Assembly (NCBI RefSeq): GCF_014646155.1
Contig: NZ_BMMX01000002.1
Coordinates: forward strand, 1-64,000
Direction of reading: 5' to 3'
Source: Mangrovihabitans endophyticus
GTDB taxonomy: Bacteria > Actinomycetota > Actinomycetes > Mycobacteriales > Micromonosporaceae
DNA: 64,000 nt
How positions within the stretch are numbered: the first letter of the stretch is position 1; every line of letters begins with the position of its first letter. The notes under the pieces are model-generated. The model searched no databases, was not told where the DNA came from, and saw only the letters and a program-made list of their open reading frames with translations. A program made the translations under genes and the position numbers. This document shows positions 42,302-50,985 of this stretch, one piece after another.

Positions 42302-45300
42302 TCAGCCCACCGTGAAGGTGAAGGTGTACGGCTCGCGGATCGGCACTCCGTCGGATACCGCGCTCGTCACCTGCGACACCGTCGCCGAGTACGACCCGGC
42401 CGGCAGGGTCGCCGCCGGTGTCCAGACCAGCGTGCCCGGTTCCGTCTCGGCCACCGCGCCGGGGACAGTTCCCGACGGGCCGGTCACCGTCACCGAACTG
42501 GCGTAGTCGGCGCCGGCCGGCTGGATGTCGCGCTGGAATCGCACGGTCACCGCGCTCGCGGTCGTCGCCGTGGAGACCACCAGCGGGTCACGCCAATACT
42601 GAATCGCCTTGTGGATGTCCGGCACGCTCGCGTCGTCCCACGCCGTGGCGGTGTCGTCGACGAGCATGGTGTGCGTGATCCCGCCGTCGACGGTCACGCT
42701 GCGGTTGTTCGTCCCGGTGATGGTGCCCCACTCCTCGACCGTCTCCCAGCTTCCGCGGGTGTACTTGTACTGCAGATCCGTGCCGTCCAGGATGGAGACG
42801 GTCGCCTCCCAGACGCCGTCGCCACGGTCGGTCATCGGCTGCTTGGCCGGGTCCCACGGCCCGAGCTGGGCGATGCTGCCCGGCACATAGAGCGTCGCGT
42901 CGGGCGGGGTGCCGGGCGGCGCGAGCACCCGGAAGGTCACCGCGACCGGCTCGACGGGAATGGTGAGGGCTGCGGGCAGGCTCGCCGCGGTGCCGTCCGG
43001 ATTGCGGTACGCGACGTGCGCGGTCACCGGCTGGGTCCGCGGCGACTCCCCCGCCGGTGTCACGTCGTAGGTCGCGGTGAACGTAGCGCCCGGGGCGAGC
43101 CGGGCGGCGGTGGTCGGCGTCCGTGGGGTGACGACCCACCCGTCCGGCGCCGCGACGGTGGCCGACACGTCGGTGACCGCACCCGGCCCGTGGTTCGTGG
43201 CCGTGGTCACCAGCCTGCTGGTGGCACCCGACTGCAGCCCGTCCGGCGCGGTGAAGGTGGCGTCCACGGCCGGCCGCTGAGCCACGGTGAGCGGGTTGCC
43301 GTCGTGCACCACCGTGACGGCCCGGCCGGAGGCGGTCGCCGGCACGGTCACGGTGAGCAGGTGCTGGGCCGCGTCGTACGTCCAGGGTGCGGGCCGGCCG
43401 GCCGCGGTGACCCGGTGCGGGCGGGACACGTCGGCGAACGCCACGGTGTAGCGGCGGGTGGCCGGGGCGCCCGGATAGGTGCCCTTGACCGGTCCGACGG
43501 TGAGCGCGGCGCGGCGGCCTTCGACGTATCGGACCGGGATCCGCGCGTACTGTCCGGAGCGGTAGCCGAGGCCCTCGCCGGCGTCCTCGTAGATCCAGGT
43601 CGAGCCGGAGGCATGCGGGTACGCGGTGAGGGTGAGCCGGTTCTTGGCCTGGTTCGCCACGTTCACGTCGCCGTCGCGCTGGGCGAGGATGCCACCGGCG
43701 CGCACGTAGACCGGCATGTGGTCGGGCGTAGCGCCGACCGTACGGGTGGCCGGGCCGCGGAAGGTCTCACCGGTGAAGAAGTCGGTCCAGGTGCCCGGCG
43801 GGAACCAGACCGAGGTGGTGGCGCTCAGGCCCGGCGTGGTGACCGGCGCGACCAGCAGCGAGTCGCCGAGCGTGTATTCGGTGTCGTGCTGGTACGCCTC
43901 GTCGCGTTCCGGCCAGGTGAGGTAAAGCGCCCGGCTCATCGGGATGCCCCGGTCATAGCTCTGCCGGGCCGCGGTGTAGAGGTACGGCACCAGCGACTCG
44001 CGCAGGCGCAGGAAGTCCGCCGCCGGGCCGCTGACCGCGTCGTCGTACTCCCACGGCAGCCGGTCGCCGTGATCGGAGTGCAGCCGCAGGATCGGCTGGA
44101 AGGCGCCCAGTTGCACCCAGCGCAGGTACAGGTCGTCGCTGAGGTGCTTGCCGGCGAAACTGCCGATGTCGTGGCTCACGTACGGCAGTCCGATGCTCGC
44201 CCCCTCGCCCGGGGTCATCGCCGCGGCCACCGCCAGCGAGGCGAACGTCGCCTCGGTGTCGCCGGTGAAGTGCACCGTGCTGCGGTGCTCGGCCCACGGT
44301 CCGGACGCGCCGACCGTGGTGTACGCCGGGAAGGACGACCCGATCCGCGACAGCGCGAAGCCGCGCACCTCACGCGCGTCGCCGTCGCGCCGGTACAGGT
44401 CGTTGACCCAGCTATCCGGGGTGACACCGGGGGTGCTCACGGTGCTGTCGTCGCAGCAGTAGTCCAGCCACCATTGGCGCACGCCCTGCTGCTCGAACGG
44501 CCGGTGCAGTTGCTGGAACGCGGCCGCCTGGTCCGGGTCGCCCCAGTCGAACCGGTACGGGTTCGGCGCGAAGCTGTTGGTCGACGGCTGGAGCTTGCCC
44601 TTCGCGGTGGCCTGCGCCGTCGCGAAGCGCGGGTCGTCGCCGCTGATCGCCGCGTGGATGTTGAGCGTGGCGTTGATGCCTTCGGATTTCAGGTGCGCCA
44701 GGAAGGCGGCCGGGTCCGGGAACAGGTCGGTGTTCCAGTTCCACCCGGCCCACTGGTTCGGCGCCTTCCAGTCGGTGTCCATGACCAACGAGTCCAGCGG
44801 CACCCGGTGGTTCTTGAAGGCGGGCAGGATCTCGTTCTCGTAGTCCGCGACGCTGTACGCCTGGTATTTGGAGAACCAGGTGCCGAAAGCCCATTCCGGC
44901 GGCAGCACCGACGGGCCGGTGAGGGCGCGCAGGTCGGCGAGCGCACGCAGGTAGTCGTGTCCGTAGCCGAAGAGGTAGCCGTCCTGATAAGCCCCGGTGC
45001 GCGCGGGCCGCGCGGCGAGCCAGTCGTCGCCGGTGCGCACCGCCGTCGTGGTGTCGTCGAGCAGGTACCAGCCGTGCTTGTCGAGCAGCCCGGGGTGCAG
45101 GCTGAGCTGGTCGGCCGGGCCGGCCTGCCCGGCGTAGTAGTCGAGGCCGCGGTACCAGCCGCCGAGCGGGTCCGCGGGCTGCGCACCGAACGCCGGGTGC
45201 GCCTCGGCGTGCAGGCCGCCGACGGCGAGGTCCAGTGTGGTGTTGGCGGCGGTGACCGGGCCGCTGTCCAGCTTGTAGTGCAGCGTCACCGCGGTCGTGC

Positions 45301-45583
45301 GCACATGCAGCTCGCCCCAGCCGATGGTGGCCCGGAACCAGGTGCGCCCGGGCGTACGGTCGACCGCGTTGAACGTGGGCCGGTCCTCGAAGTGGTCGTC
45401 CGCCGCGTACTCCAGGCGCAGCAGCGTCGGGCTGAGCACCTGCACCCGCAGGTGACCGGCGCGCACGGTCTGCCCGCGCACGTCCGGCGGACGACCCGCG
45501 GCCAGCGCGGCGGCGGGCGTGGTGACCAGCGCCAGCAGAATCCCGAGAAGAACGGCCACCCGTGCGGAGAACCTGCGACCCAC
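42302..45583 (-). CDS. Secreted GH31 alpha-glucosidase with NEW3 and CBM20 domains
   Basis: The 1093-residue protein begins with a signal peptide (VAVLLGILLALVTTPAAALA). The GH31 N-terminal beta-domain and TIM barrel follow: VLPPEWAFGTWFSKYQAY, LDSLVMDTDWK, the nucleophile Asp in QWWLDYCCDD, and the acid/base region HFTGDTEATFASLA. The proximal C-terminal beta-domain has GDSLLVAPVT and MPVYVRAGGI. A NEW3-like domain (about residues 730-850), a starch-binding CBM20 (FRVLAPPGTPPDATLYVPGSIAQLGPWDP...DLQYKYTRGSW) and a final Ig-like domain complete it. The substrate is likely alpha-glucan. GTG 45583 is chosen for GAGGGGG at 5 bases spacing and correct signal-peptide length. Confidence 0.9.
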   Translation of the reverse strand: MGRRFSARVAVLLGILLALVTTPAAALAAGRPPDVRGQTVRAGHLRVQVLSPTLLRLEYAADDHFEDRPTFNAVDRTPGRTWFRATIGWGELHVRTTAVTLHYKLDSGPVTAANTTLDLAVGGLHAEAHPAFGAQPADPLGGWYRGLDYYAGQAGPADQLSLHPGLLDKHGWYLLDDTTTAVRTGDDWLAARPARTGAYQDGYLFGYGHDYLRALADLRALTGPSVLPPEWAFGTWFSKYQAYSVADYENEILPAFKNHRVPLDSLVMDTDWKAPNQWAGWNWNTDLFPDPAAFLAHLKSEGINATLNIHAAISGDDPRFATAQATAKGKLQPSTNSFAPNPYRFDWGDPDQAAAFQQLHRPFEQQGVRQWWLDYCCDDSTVSTPGVTPDSWVNDLYRRDGDAREVRGFALSRIGSSFPAYTTVGASGPWAEHRSTVHFTGDTEATFASLAVAAAMTPGEGASIGLPYVSHDIGSFAGKHLSDDLYLRWVQLGAFQPILRLHSDHGDRLPWEYDDAVSGPAADFLRLRESLVPYLYTAARQSYDRGIPMSRALYLTWPERDEAYQHDTEYTLGDSLLVAPVTTPGLSATTSVWFPPGTWTDFFTGETFRGPATRTVGATPDHMPVYVRAGGILAQRDGDVNVANQAKNRLTLTAYPHASGSTWIYEDAGEGLGYRSGQYARIPVRYVEGRRAALTVGPVKGTYPGAPATRRYTVAFADVSRPHRVTAAGRPAPWTYDAAQHLLTVTVPATASGRAVTVVHDGNPLTVAQRPAVDATFTAPDGLQSGATSRLVTTATNHGPGAVTDVSATVAAPDGWVVTPRTPTTAARLAPGATFTATYDVTPAGESPRTQPVTAHVAYRNPDGTAASLPAALTIPVEPVAVTFRVLAPPGTPPDATLYVPGSIAQLGPWDPAKQPMTDRGDGVWEATVSILDGTDLQYKYTRGSWETVEEWGTITGTNNRSVTVDGGITHTMLVDDTATAWDDASVPDIHKAIQYWRDPLVVSTATTASAVTVRFQRDIQPAGADYASSVTVTGPSGTVPGAVAETEPGTLVWTPAATLPAGSYSATVSQVTSAVSDGVPIREPYTFTFTVG

Positions 45584-45755
45584 CGACGCCCCCTCGACGC
45601 GAAACACGATCGTCACACGACCGGAATTCAGCGTTCGCCCACCCACACGACGGTGTCAATAGTCGCACGTCGATCCTGTCCGTTCGGTCCGAGGCGCCCG
45701 GCATCGAAGCGTGAGCTGGGGCATGATGAGCGAGAACTCTCGGAGGGAGCGCCCG

Positions 45756-46466
45756 ATGATCGGCACGTTGCGCGCGGTGGTGCTGGACGCACCCGACATC
45801 CGGCGGCTGGCCGCCTTCTATGCCGCCTTGGGCGGGTGGACGCAGCAGTACGCCGACGACGAGTGGATCAGCCTGGACGCCGGGGACGGGTGGCGGGTCG
45901 CGATGCAGCGCAGCCCCGGTCATGTGCCGCCGCGGTGGCCCGATCCGGCGTACCCGCAGCAGGCGCATCTGGATCTGCGTGTGGCGGACCTTGACGCCGG
46001 CGGCGCGACGGCGATCGGGCTCGGCGCCGAGCTGCTGAGCAAGAACGACAACTGGCACACCCTGGCCGACCCGGCGGGGCACCCCTTCGACTTGTGCCTG
46101 TCTCCGGACAACCAGCGGACCACGCTGGCCGGCGTGATGCTCGACTGCCCGGACGCCAAGGTGCTGAGCGAGTTCTACGCGGAAATGCTCGGCAAGCCCG
46201 TCACCTACGCCGGCGAGGGCATGGCGATGATCGGCGAGGACGGGGCGCAGCCGGTGATGTTTCAGCAGGTCGCCGACTATCGCGCACCGCGGTGGCCGGA
46301 CCCGGCGGCGCCGCAGCAGTTCCATCTGGACGTCACGGTCTCCGACGTCGAGGAGGCCGAGGCGGCGGCGCTGAAACTCGGCGCCGCCTCGCTGTCCTTC
46401 GCCGGGGAGAACTGGCGGGTCTACACCGACCCGGCCGGTAAGCCGTTCTGCCTGTGCTGGGACTGA
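45756..46466 (+). CDS. VOC superfamily protein with two tandem domains
   Basis: The 236-residue protein consists of two VOC (glyoxalase/bleomycin-resistance-like) modules of about 115 residues. Both carry the pattern DIRRLAAFYAALGGW.../DAKVLSEFYAEMLGK..., PRWPDPAxPQQxHLDxxVxD, and a closing DPAGHPFDLCLS or DPAGKPFCLCWD. The HLD histidines and terminal acidic residues could bind metal. GGAGGGAG precedes ATG 45756. Function may be resistance to or binding of a small molecule; the substrate is unknown. It is a monocistronic gene. Confidence 0.88.
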   Translation: MIGTLRAVVLDAPDIRRLAAFYAALGGWTQQYADDEWISLDAGDGWRVAMQRSPGHVPPRWPDPAYPQQAHLDLRVADLDAGGATAIGLGAELLSKNDNWHTLADPAGHPFDLCLSPDNQRTTLAGVMLDCPDAKVLSEFYAEMLGKPVTYAGEGMAMIGEDGAQPVMFQQVADYRAPRWPDPAAPQQFHLDVTVSDVEEAEAAALKLGAASLSFAGENWRVYTDPAGKPFCLCWD

Positions 46467-46490
46467 CCCGACGCGCCGCGGTGGGGACGC

Positions 46491-46664
46491 TCAGTCCTCC
46501 GGGATGGCCCGGTCGAACATCTCCGGGCGGGGCACGTCCGGGTCGGGCCCGTTGCGCACCCCGGTGTCCAGCGCATCGATGCCGGCCATCTGCTCACCGG
46601 TGAGCTCGAAGTCGAGAGCGGGCATGGTGACGCCGTTGTTGAGGGTCAGTGATGGGCTCATCAT
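46491..46664 (-). pseudogene. Aldo/keto reductase remnant, 57 codons, catalytic core deleted
   Basis: The frame encodes MSPSLTLNNGVTMPAL, the N-terminus of 2,5-diketo-D-gluconate reductase-like aldo/keto reductases. It is then joined in frame to FELTGEQMAGIDALDTGVRNGPDPD and RAIPED, the C-terminal end of the same family. The expected intervening 200 or more residues, with Tyr, Lys, His and the NADPH site, are missing. The ATG overlaps the MFS stop codon by 4 bp, so it would still be co-translated. It cannot be an active enzyme. It could be a relic or an assembly collapse. Confidence 0.82.
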
Positions 46665-48169
46665 TCGACGGAAGTCCGCTCGTGGCCGGTCCGCTCGTGG
46701 CCGGTCCGCTCGTGGCCGAGGTGCCCGCCCTGGTCGCGGGCGGCGCCGCGGGCCCGGGCGATGCCCCAGCCGACCAGTGAAGCGGCCACGACGGTGAGGG
46801 TGAGACCGGCGATGGTGACCGCCTGCCGGAACTGCGCGGTCTGCGCCGGGCTCCAGTTCGCGGTGGCGACCGCGCCGGTGAACAGCGCGGCGAGCAGGGT
46901 GCCGGTGACCGCGATGCCGACGCCGGAGGCGACCTCGGTGGCGGTGTCGGTGAGCGCCACGCCGATCGTGGTCCGATTCTGGGGCAGGCCGCGGAGCACG
47001 TTGATCGCGGCGACCACGCCGACCACGCGCATCCCGGCGGCCACCAGGGCGAGCGCGAGCGCCACCCATACATATCCGAAACGGCCCAGCGTTGCGTAGA
47101 CGGCGAGCCCGCAGACCACGGCCGAGGCGCTGAGCCAGGCCGCGCGTTCCAAGCCGGCCCGTTGCACGAACGGGTTGACGAGCGCGCCGCCCGCGACCAG
47201 GACGACGACCTGCGGCAGCATGCCGACGGCGGCGAGGGCGGGCGTCCACCCCCAGTCGAGCTGCAGTTGCAGGGTCACCAGATAGCCAAGACCGGCGGTG
47301 GCCAGCCCGGCGGCGGCCTTGTAGGCCAGGCCGCCGGCCACCAGCGGTCGGGCGAGCAGGTGCGGGTCCAGCAGCGGATGGCGGGCCGCACGCTCGCGAC
47401 GGACGAAGGCGAAGGCGGAAGCCGCGGCCGCGGCGGTGACCGTCCAGGGCGCCCAGGATCCGGCGCCGTCGTTCACGAACAGGGTCGGTGCGACGAGCGC
47501 GAGCACGATCGCCGCCGTGCCGAGCGCCGCTCCGGGCAGATCCGCCGGGTCGCGGTGCAGGTCGGCCGGGTCGTCGGCGGCGATGCCCGCCCGCACGCCG
47601 ATCATCGCGAGCACCGCGATCGGCACGTTCACCAGCAGCAGGACCTGCCACGGCGCGACGGCGAGCAGCAGGCCGCCGACCGGCGGGCCGATGGCCAGCC
47701 CGACCAGCCCGACGGTGGAGATGAGTGTGGTCGCGCGGACGCGCAGGCCGTCGTCGTGGAACAGCCGGAAGGCCAGCGCCATCGACCCCGGCGTGGTCAT
47801 CGCCGCGGCCACCCCCGTCACCACCCGGACTCCGACGAGTTGCTCGGCCGTGGTGACGAACGCGGTGGCCAGGCTCGCCGCGCCGAGCAGCGCCAGCCCG
47901 AGAAGCATGATCCGGCGCCGGCCGAACCGGTCGGCGATCGCCCCGAACGCCAGCATCAGGCCGCCGAACACGACCGCGTACGCGCCGGTCACCCACTGCA
48001 GGGCGACGGTTGACGCGTGCAGGTCACGTCCGATCGTGGGCAGCGCCACCGTCAAGATCGAGTTGTCCAGCATCTCGAAGAGGAAAACCGCGGACAGACC
48101 GGTCAGGGCCACCCAGGCGGCGCGCAGTGATTGCGGAGGTGGCCGCCGTTCGAGCTGATAGGTAGACAC
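46661..48169 (-). CDS. MFS drug efflux transporter (EmrB/QacA, DHA2 type)
   Basis: The 502-residue protein has about 14 membrane helices and the DHA2 motifs FLFEMLDNSILTVALPTIGRDL (helix 1, motif D1) and GAIADRFGRRRIMLLGL (motif A). It exports drugs by proton antiport. GTG 48169 is preferred because a promoter (TTGTTC, 17 bp, TAGAAC at 48205-48177) would start transcription at or near that codon, giving a leaderless message. The C-terminus ends with three GHERT repeats encoded by 15-bp tandem units near 46675-46720. It is divergent from a TetR gene. Confidence 0.9.
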   Translation of the reverse strand: MSTYQLERRPPPQSLRAAWVALTGLSAVFLFEMLDNSILTVALPTIGRDLHASTVALQWVTGAYAVVFGGLMLAFGAIADRFGRRRIMLLGLALLGAASLATAFVTTAEQLVGVRVVTGVAAAMTTPGSMALAFRLFHDDGLRVRATTLISTVGLVGLAIGPPVGGLLLAVAPWQVLLLVNVPIAVLAMIGVRAGIAADDPADLHRDPADLPGAALGTAAIVLALVAPTLFVNDGAGSWAPWTVTAAAAASAFAFVRRERAARHPLLDPHLLARPLVAGGLAYKAAAGLATAGLGYLVTLQLQLDWGWTPALAAVGMLPQVVVLVAGGALVNPFVQRAGLERAAWLSASAVVCGLAVYATLGRFGYVWVALALALVAAGMRVVGVVAAINVLRGLPQNRTTIGVALTDTATEVASGVGIAVTGTLLAALFTGAVATANWSPAQTAQFRQAVTIAGLTLTVVAASLVGWGIARARGAARDQGGHLGHERTGHERTGHERTSVE

Positions 48170-48176
48170 GAACACC

Positions 48177-48205
48177 GTTCTACACTCGAACGCTGATCTG
48201 AACAA
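48177..48205 (-). promoter_or_regulatory. Probable leaderless promoter of the MFS gene
   Basis: Read leftward, TTGTTC (48205-48200), 17 bases, then TAGAAC (48182-48177) form a good sigma-70-type promoter. Seven bases later is GTG 48169, so transcript and protein may begin together. No Shine-Dalgarno sequence is present there. Confidence 0.55.
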
Positions 48206-48233
48206 TACGAGCATCGCTCTTGTGGCGTGGAAC

Positions 48234-48267
48234 ACTGCTCGCGTGATTCGCTAGACTGCTCGCATGA
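48234..48267. promoter_or_regulatory. Direct repeat over the TetR promoter and start codon
   Basis: ACTGCTCGCGTGA (48234-48246) recurs as ACTGCTCGCATGA (48255-48267), a 21-bp period or two helical turns. The second copy covers the -10-like TAGACT (48252-48257) and the ATG at 48264, which lies only 6 bases after it. The TetR message may also be leaderless, and the repeat is a candidate autoregulatory operator. Confidence 0.55.
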
Positions 48268-49007
48268 CACCGACTCCGCAGGAGCGCCGCGCGGCCCGGC
48301 ACCAGCTCGCCGCCGGGGCGGGCCCGAGCACGGCCCGGCGCGGACCGTCCGGCGGCCGCAAGCAACCGATCACCGTCGAGGCCATCATCGACACCGCGCT
48401 CGGCATCGTGCAGCGCGACGGATACGAGGCGCTGACGATGCGACGTCTGGCCACGGCGCTGGAAACGGGTTCGTCCTCGCTCTACGCCCACGTGGTCAAC
48501 AAGGAGGACCTGGACGAGTTGCTCATCGGGCGGCTGTGCGCCGGCATCGATCTGCCCGAGCCGGATCCGGCCGTCTGGCGGCAGCAGATCATCGGCGTCT
48601 GCACCCAGCTCCGCGACCAGTACCTTCGCTATCCGGGGATCTCCCGGGCGGCCTTCGCCACCGCACCCTCACACCTGGACACGTTGCGGATCACCGAGGG
48701 GATGCTCGCCATCCTTCTCGCCGGGGGCATCGAACCGCAGGCCGCGGCCTGGGCGATCGACGCGTTGACGCTGTACGTCAACGCGTACAGCTTGGAGGTC
48801 TCCCTGGTGAACAGGCGCATCGACCGCGACGACGATGCCTGGGTGGTCAGCCGCGACGAGCTGCTGCGCCGGTTCGCCGCGCTGCCCGACACCTTTCCGC
48901 ACACCCGCAGGTATGCGGTCGAGCTCACCGCAGGTACCGTCCATGATCGATTCGACGTCAGCCTCGGCATGATGATCGACGGGATTGCGCGGCATCGACC
49001 CACGTGA
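48264..49007 (+). CDS. TetR-family regulator of the MFS exporter
   Basis: The 247-residue regulator has a helix-turn-helix (VEAIIDTALGIVQRDGYEALTMRRLATALETGSSSLYAHVVNKEDLDELL, residues 37-86) and a C-terminal domain of the TetR_C type seen with tetracycline- and drug-efflux regulators. It is divergent from the DHA2-type transporter gene and probably represses it. A basic, low-complexity N-terminal tail of about 33 residues precedes the DNA-binding domain. Confidence 0.92.
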   Translation: MTPTPQERRAARHQLAAGAGPSTARRGPSGGRKQPITVEAIIDTALGIVQRDGYEALTMRRLATALETGSSSLYAHVVNKEDLDELLIGRLCAGIDLPEPDPAVWRQQIIGVCTQLRDQYLRYPGISRAAFATAPSHLDTLRITEGMLAILLAGGIEPQAAAWAIDALTLYVNAYSLEVSLVNRRIDRDDDAWVVSRDELLRRFAALPDTFPHTRRYAVELTAGTVHDRFDVSLGMMIDGIARHRPT

Positions 49008-49077
49008 CCCCGGCGGAGACTTCGATGCGTACCATCGGCTGAATCGGAAATGTCGCTTTCGAGAGGTGGGGTGCTCG

Positions 49078-49863
49078 ATGGAACACAACGGCATCGATAC
49101 AACCCGGCCGCATGTGGCCCGGATGTACGACTACTACCTCGGAGGCAAGGACAACTTCGCCGTCGACCGGGAGGCCGTCGCCGCGGTCGAGGTCGCGATG
49201 CCCGAGGTCCGCCAACTGGCCCGGGAGAACCGCGCCTTCCTGCGCCGGGCGGTCCGGTTCATGGCCGGCAACGGTGTCCGCCAGTTCATCGACATCGGCG
49301 CCGGGCTGCCCACCGCCGGCAACACCCATGAGATCGCGCAGGCGAGCGTCGCCGGTGCGCACGTGGTCTACGTGGACAACGATCCGATCGTGCTCGCCCA
49401 CGGCCGGGCGCTGCTGGCGACCAATGCCACCACCGCCGTGGTCACCGCGGACCTGCGGGCTCCCGCCGACATCGTCGGCCACGACGAGGTCCGGCAGCTC
49501 ATCGATTTCACCCAGCCGGTCGGGGTGCTGCTGATCGCGATGACTCACTTCATCCGCGACGCGGAGCGCGGCAGCGTGATGGGTGTCCTGCGCGACGCCC
49601 TCGCCCCCGGCAGTTTCCTGGCCGCCAGCCATGTCACCGGGGACAAGCATGCACGCGAGGCGGTGGACGGCGTCGAATCCGCCTATCGCAAGACGCCGAC
49701 CCCGATCCACTTCCGGTCGCACGCCGAGATCTCCCGCTTCTTCGACGGTTTCGACCTCGTCGAGCCCGGTCTGGTCACCGTGGACGCCTGGCGCCCGGAC
49801 CCGACGGACCCCGCGCCGGAGGCGACGCACTGGTTGTACGGCGGCGTCGGCCGACGCTCCTGA
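49078..49863 (+). CDS. DUF574-type SAM-dependent methyltransferase (Methyltransf_19)
   Basis: The 261-residue protein has the hallmark N-terminus of this actinobacterial family (TRPHVARMYDYYLGGKDNFAVDREA). The SAM-binding motif is FIDIGAGLPTAGNTHEIAQ, followed by VVYVDNDPIVLAHGRALL. Length is usual for the family. Its substrates are unknown; the family is highly multiplied in Streptomyces-like genomes. GAGG lies upstream of ATG 49078, and 70 bp separate it from the TetR gene, so co-transcription is possible. Confidence 0.92.
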   Translation: MEHNGIDTTRPHVARMYDYYLGGKDNFAVDREAVAAVEVAMPEVRQLARENRAFLRRAVRFMAGNGVRQFIDIGAGLPTAGNTHEIAQASVAGAHVVYVDNDPIVLAHGRALLATNATTAVVTADLRAPADIVGHDEVRQLIDFTQPVGVLLIAMTHFIRDAERGSVMGVLRDALAPGSFLAASHVTGDKHAREAVDGVESAYRKTPTPIHFRSHAEISRFFDGFDLVEPGLVTVDAWRPDPTDPAPEATHWLYGGVGRRS

Positions 49864-49882
49864 CGCCACCGGGCCCGGCGGA

Positions 49883-50875
49883 TCAGCCGACGGCGTCCCG
49901 TTCCGCCGTGATCACGCCGGCCGGCGGCGACAACGCGGTCACCCCGGTGAGGCGCCAGCCGCTCTCGGCCAGCCAGCCGTCCACCTCGTCCGGCTTGTAG
50001 AGGTCACCACCGCTGATCATGAGAAATTCGCCGGCGCCGTAGCGGGCCGTCCGGTGCGGCGCGCCGTCCGGCCGCCACCAGTCGACGAGCAGCAGCGTGG
50101 TGCCCGGCGCGGCGACCCCCCGCAGGCGATCGAACAACTCCACGATCCGGTCCGGGGGCAGCAGGTGCACCACGTTGGCGACCAGGATCACGTCGTGCCC
50201 CGTCGGCAGCGGCGACTCGAACAGGTCCGCGCCCACCGCGGTCAACCGCGGAACACCCTGCTCGGCCACCACCGCGGTCACCTCGGGCAGGTCGACCAGG
50301 GTGGCGGTGAGGGTCTCGTACGCGGCCAGGATCGGCCGGGCGAAGGTGCCGTAGCCGCCGCCCACGTCGAGCAGCCGCCGGTGCCGGCCGAAGTCGTACG
50401 TATGGGCCAGTTCGGCCGCCGTCGCGGCCGTGATGAGCGCGACGGAGGACTCGTACGCCTCGGTCTGCGCCTCGTCGAGCCGGCCGCGAACGCCGCGGCG
50501 GGCGCGATACCCGTCGACCGCCCTGCCCCAGGACGGGTAGCTGACCAACTGCCAGTAACGGACCGAGCGCCGCAGGTCGACCGGTCCCCGCCCGCTCAGG
50601 AAGGCCTCCGCCTCCGGCGCGTTGCGGAACCCGGCGTCCTCGCGCACCAGCAGGCCGGCACCGGCCAGCAGCTCGGCCATCGTGCGCACGCTGCGCTCCG
50701 GAATGCCGCAGCGCCCGGCGAGCTCGGCCGGGCTGGCAGGCTTCGGCCCGGCCGCGGCGAAGAGCCCGAACTCGACGGCGGCGAACACGGTCTGCGAGAT
50801 CATGAAGCCGCAACAGAGGTCGAAGACGCGCGCCGGGTCGGGCGGATCGCTCGGCGATCCGAACGGATGGGACAT
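49883..50875 (-). CDS. O-methyltransferase, small-molecule (AcmB/TcmN type)
   Basis: The 330-residue protein has an N-terminal dimerisation/winged-helix region (FDLCCGFMISQTVFAAVEFGLFAAAG..., LAGRCGIPERSVRTMAELLAGAGLL). The SAM-binding core has LLDVGGGYGTFARPILA, ATLVDLPEVTAVVAEQG, ILVANVVHLLPPD and LLLVDWW. This is the plant-like O-methyltransferase family common in antibiotic pathways. No biosynthetic cluster surrounds it here. AGGAGGTG lies 6 bases before ATG 50875. Its stop is 19 bp from the convergent DUF574 gene. Confidence 0.9.
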   Translation of the reverse strand: MSHPFGSPSDPPDPARVFDLCCGFMISQTVFAAVEFGLFAAAGPKPASPAELAGRCGIPERSVRTMAELLAGAGLLVREDAGFRNAPEAEAFLSGRGPVDLRRSVRYWQLVSYPSWGRAVDGYRARRGVRGRLDEAQTEAYESSVALITAATAAELAHTYDFGRHRRLLDVGGGYGTFARPILAAYETLTATLVDLPEVTAVVAEQGVPRLTAVGADLFESPLPTGHDVILVANVVHLLPPDRIVELFDRLRGVAAPGTTLLLVDWWRPDGAPHRTARYGAGEFLMISGGDLYKPDEVDGWLAESGWRLTGVTALSPPAGVITAERDAVG

Positions 50876-50985
50876 GGGTCCACCTCCTAGCCACAAATGC
50901 CGACAGCATCCTCCTTACATTGATGAAACGACATACTGTCGCCAAAACCCGACCATGCCGGCGACCAGTCCGCGCGGGAGCCCGC

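Noticed and set aside
42194..45994. A 1266-codon open frame on the + strand opposite the GH31 gene
   Set aside because: The GH31 frame has clear catalytic motifs and domains, while the opposite frame is low-complexity Arg/Gly/Val-rich sequence.
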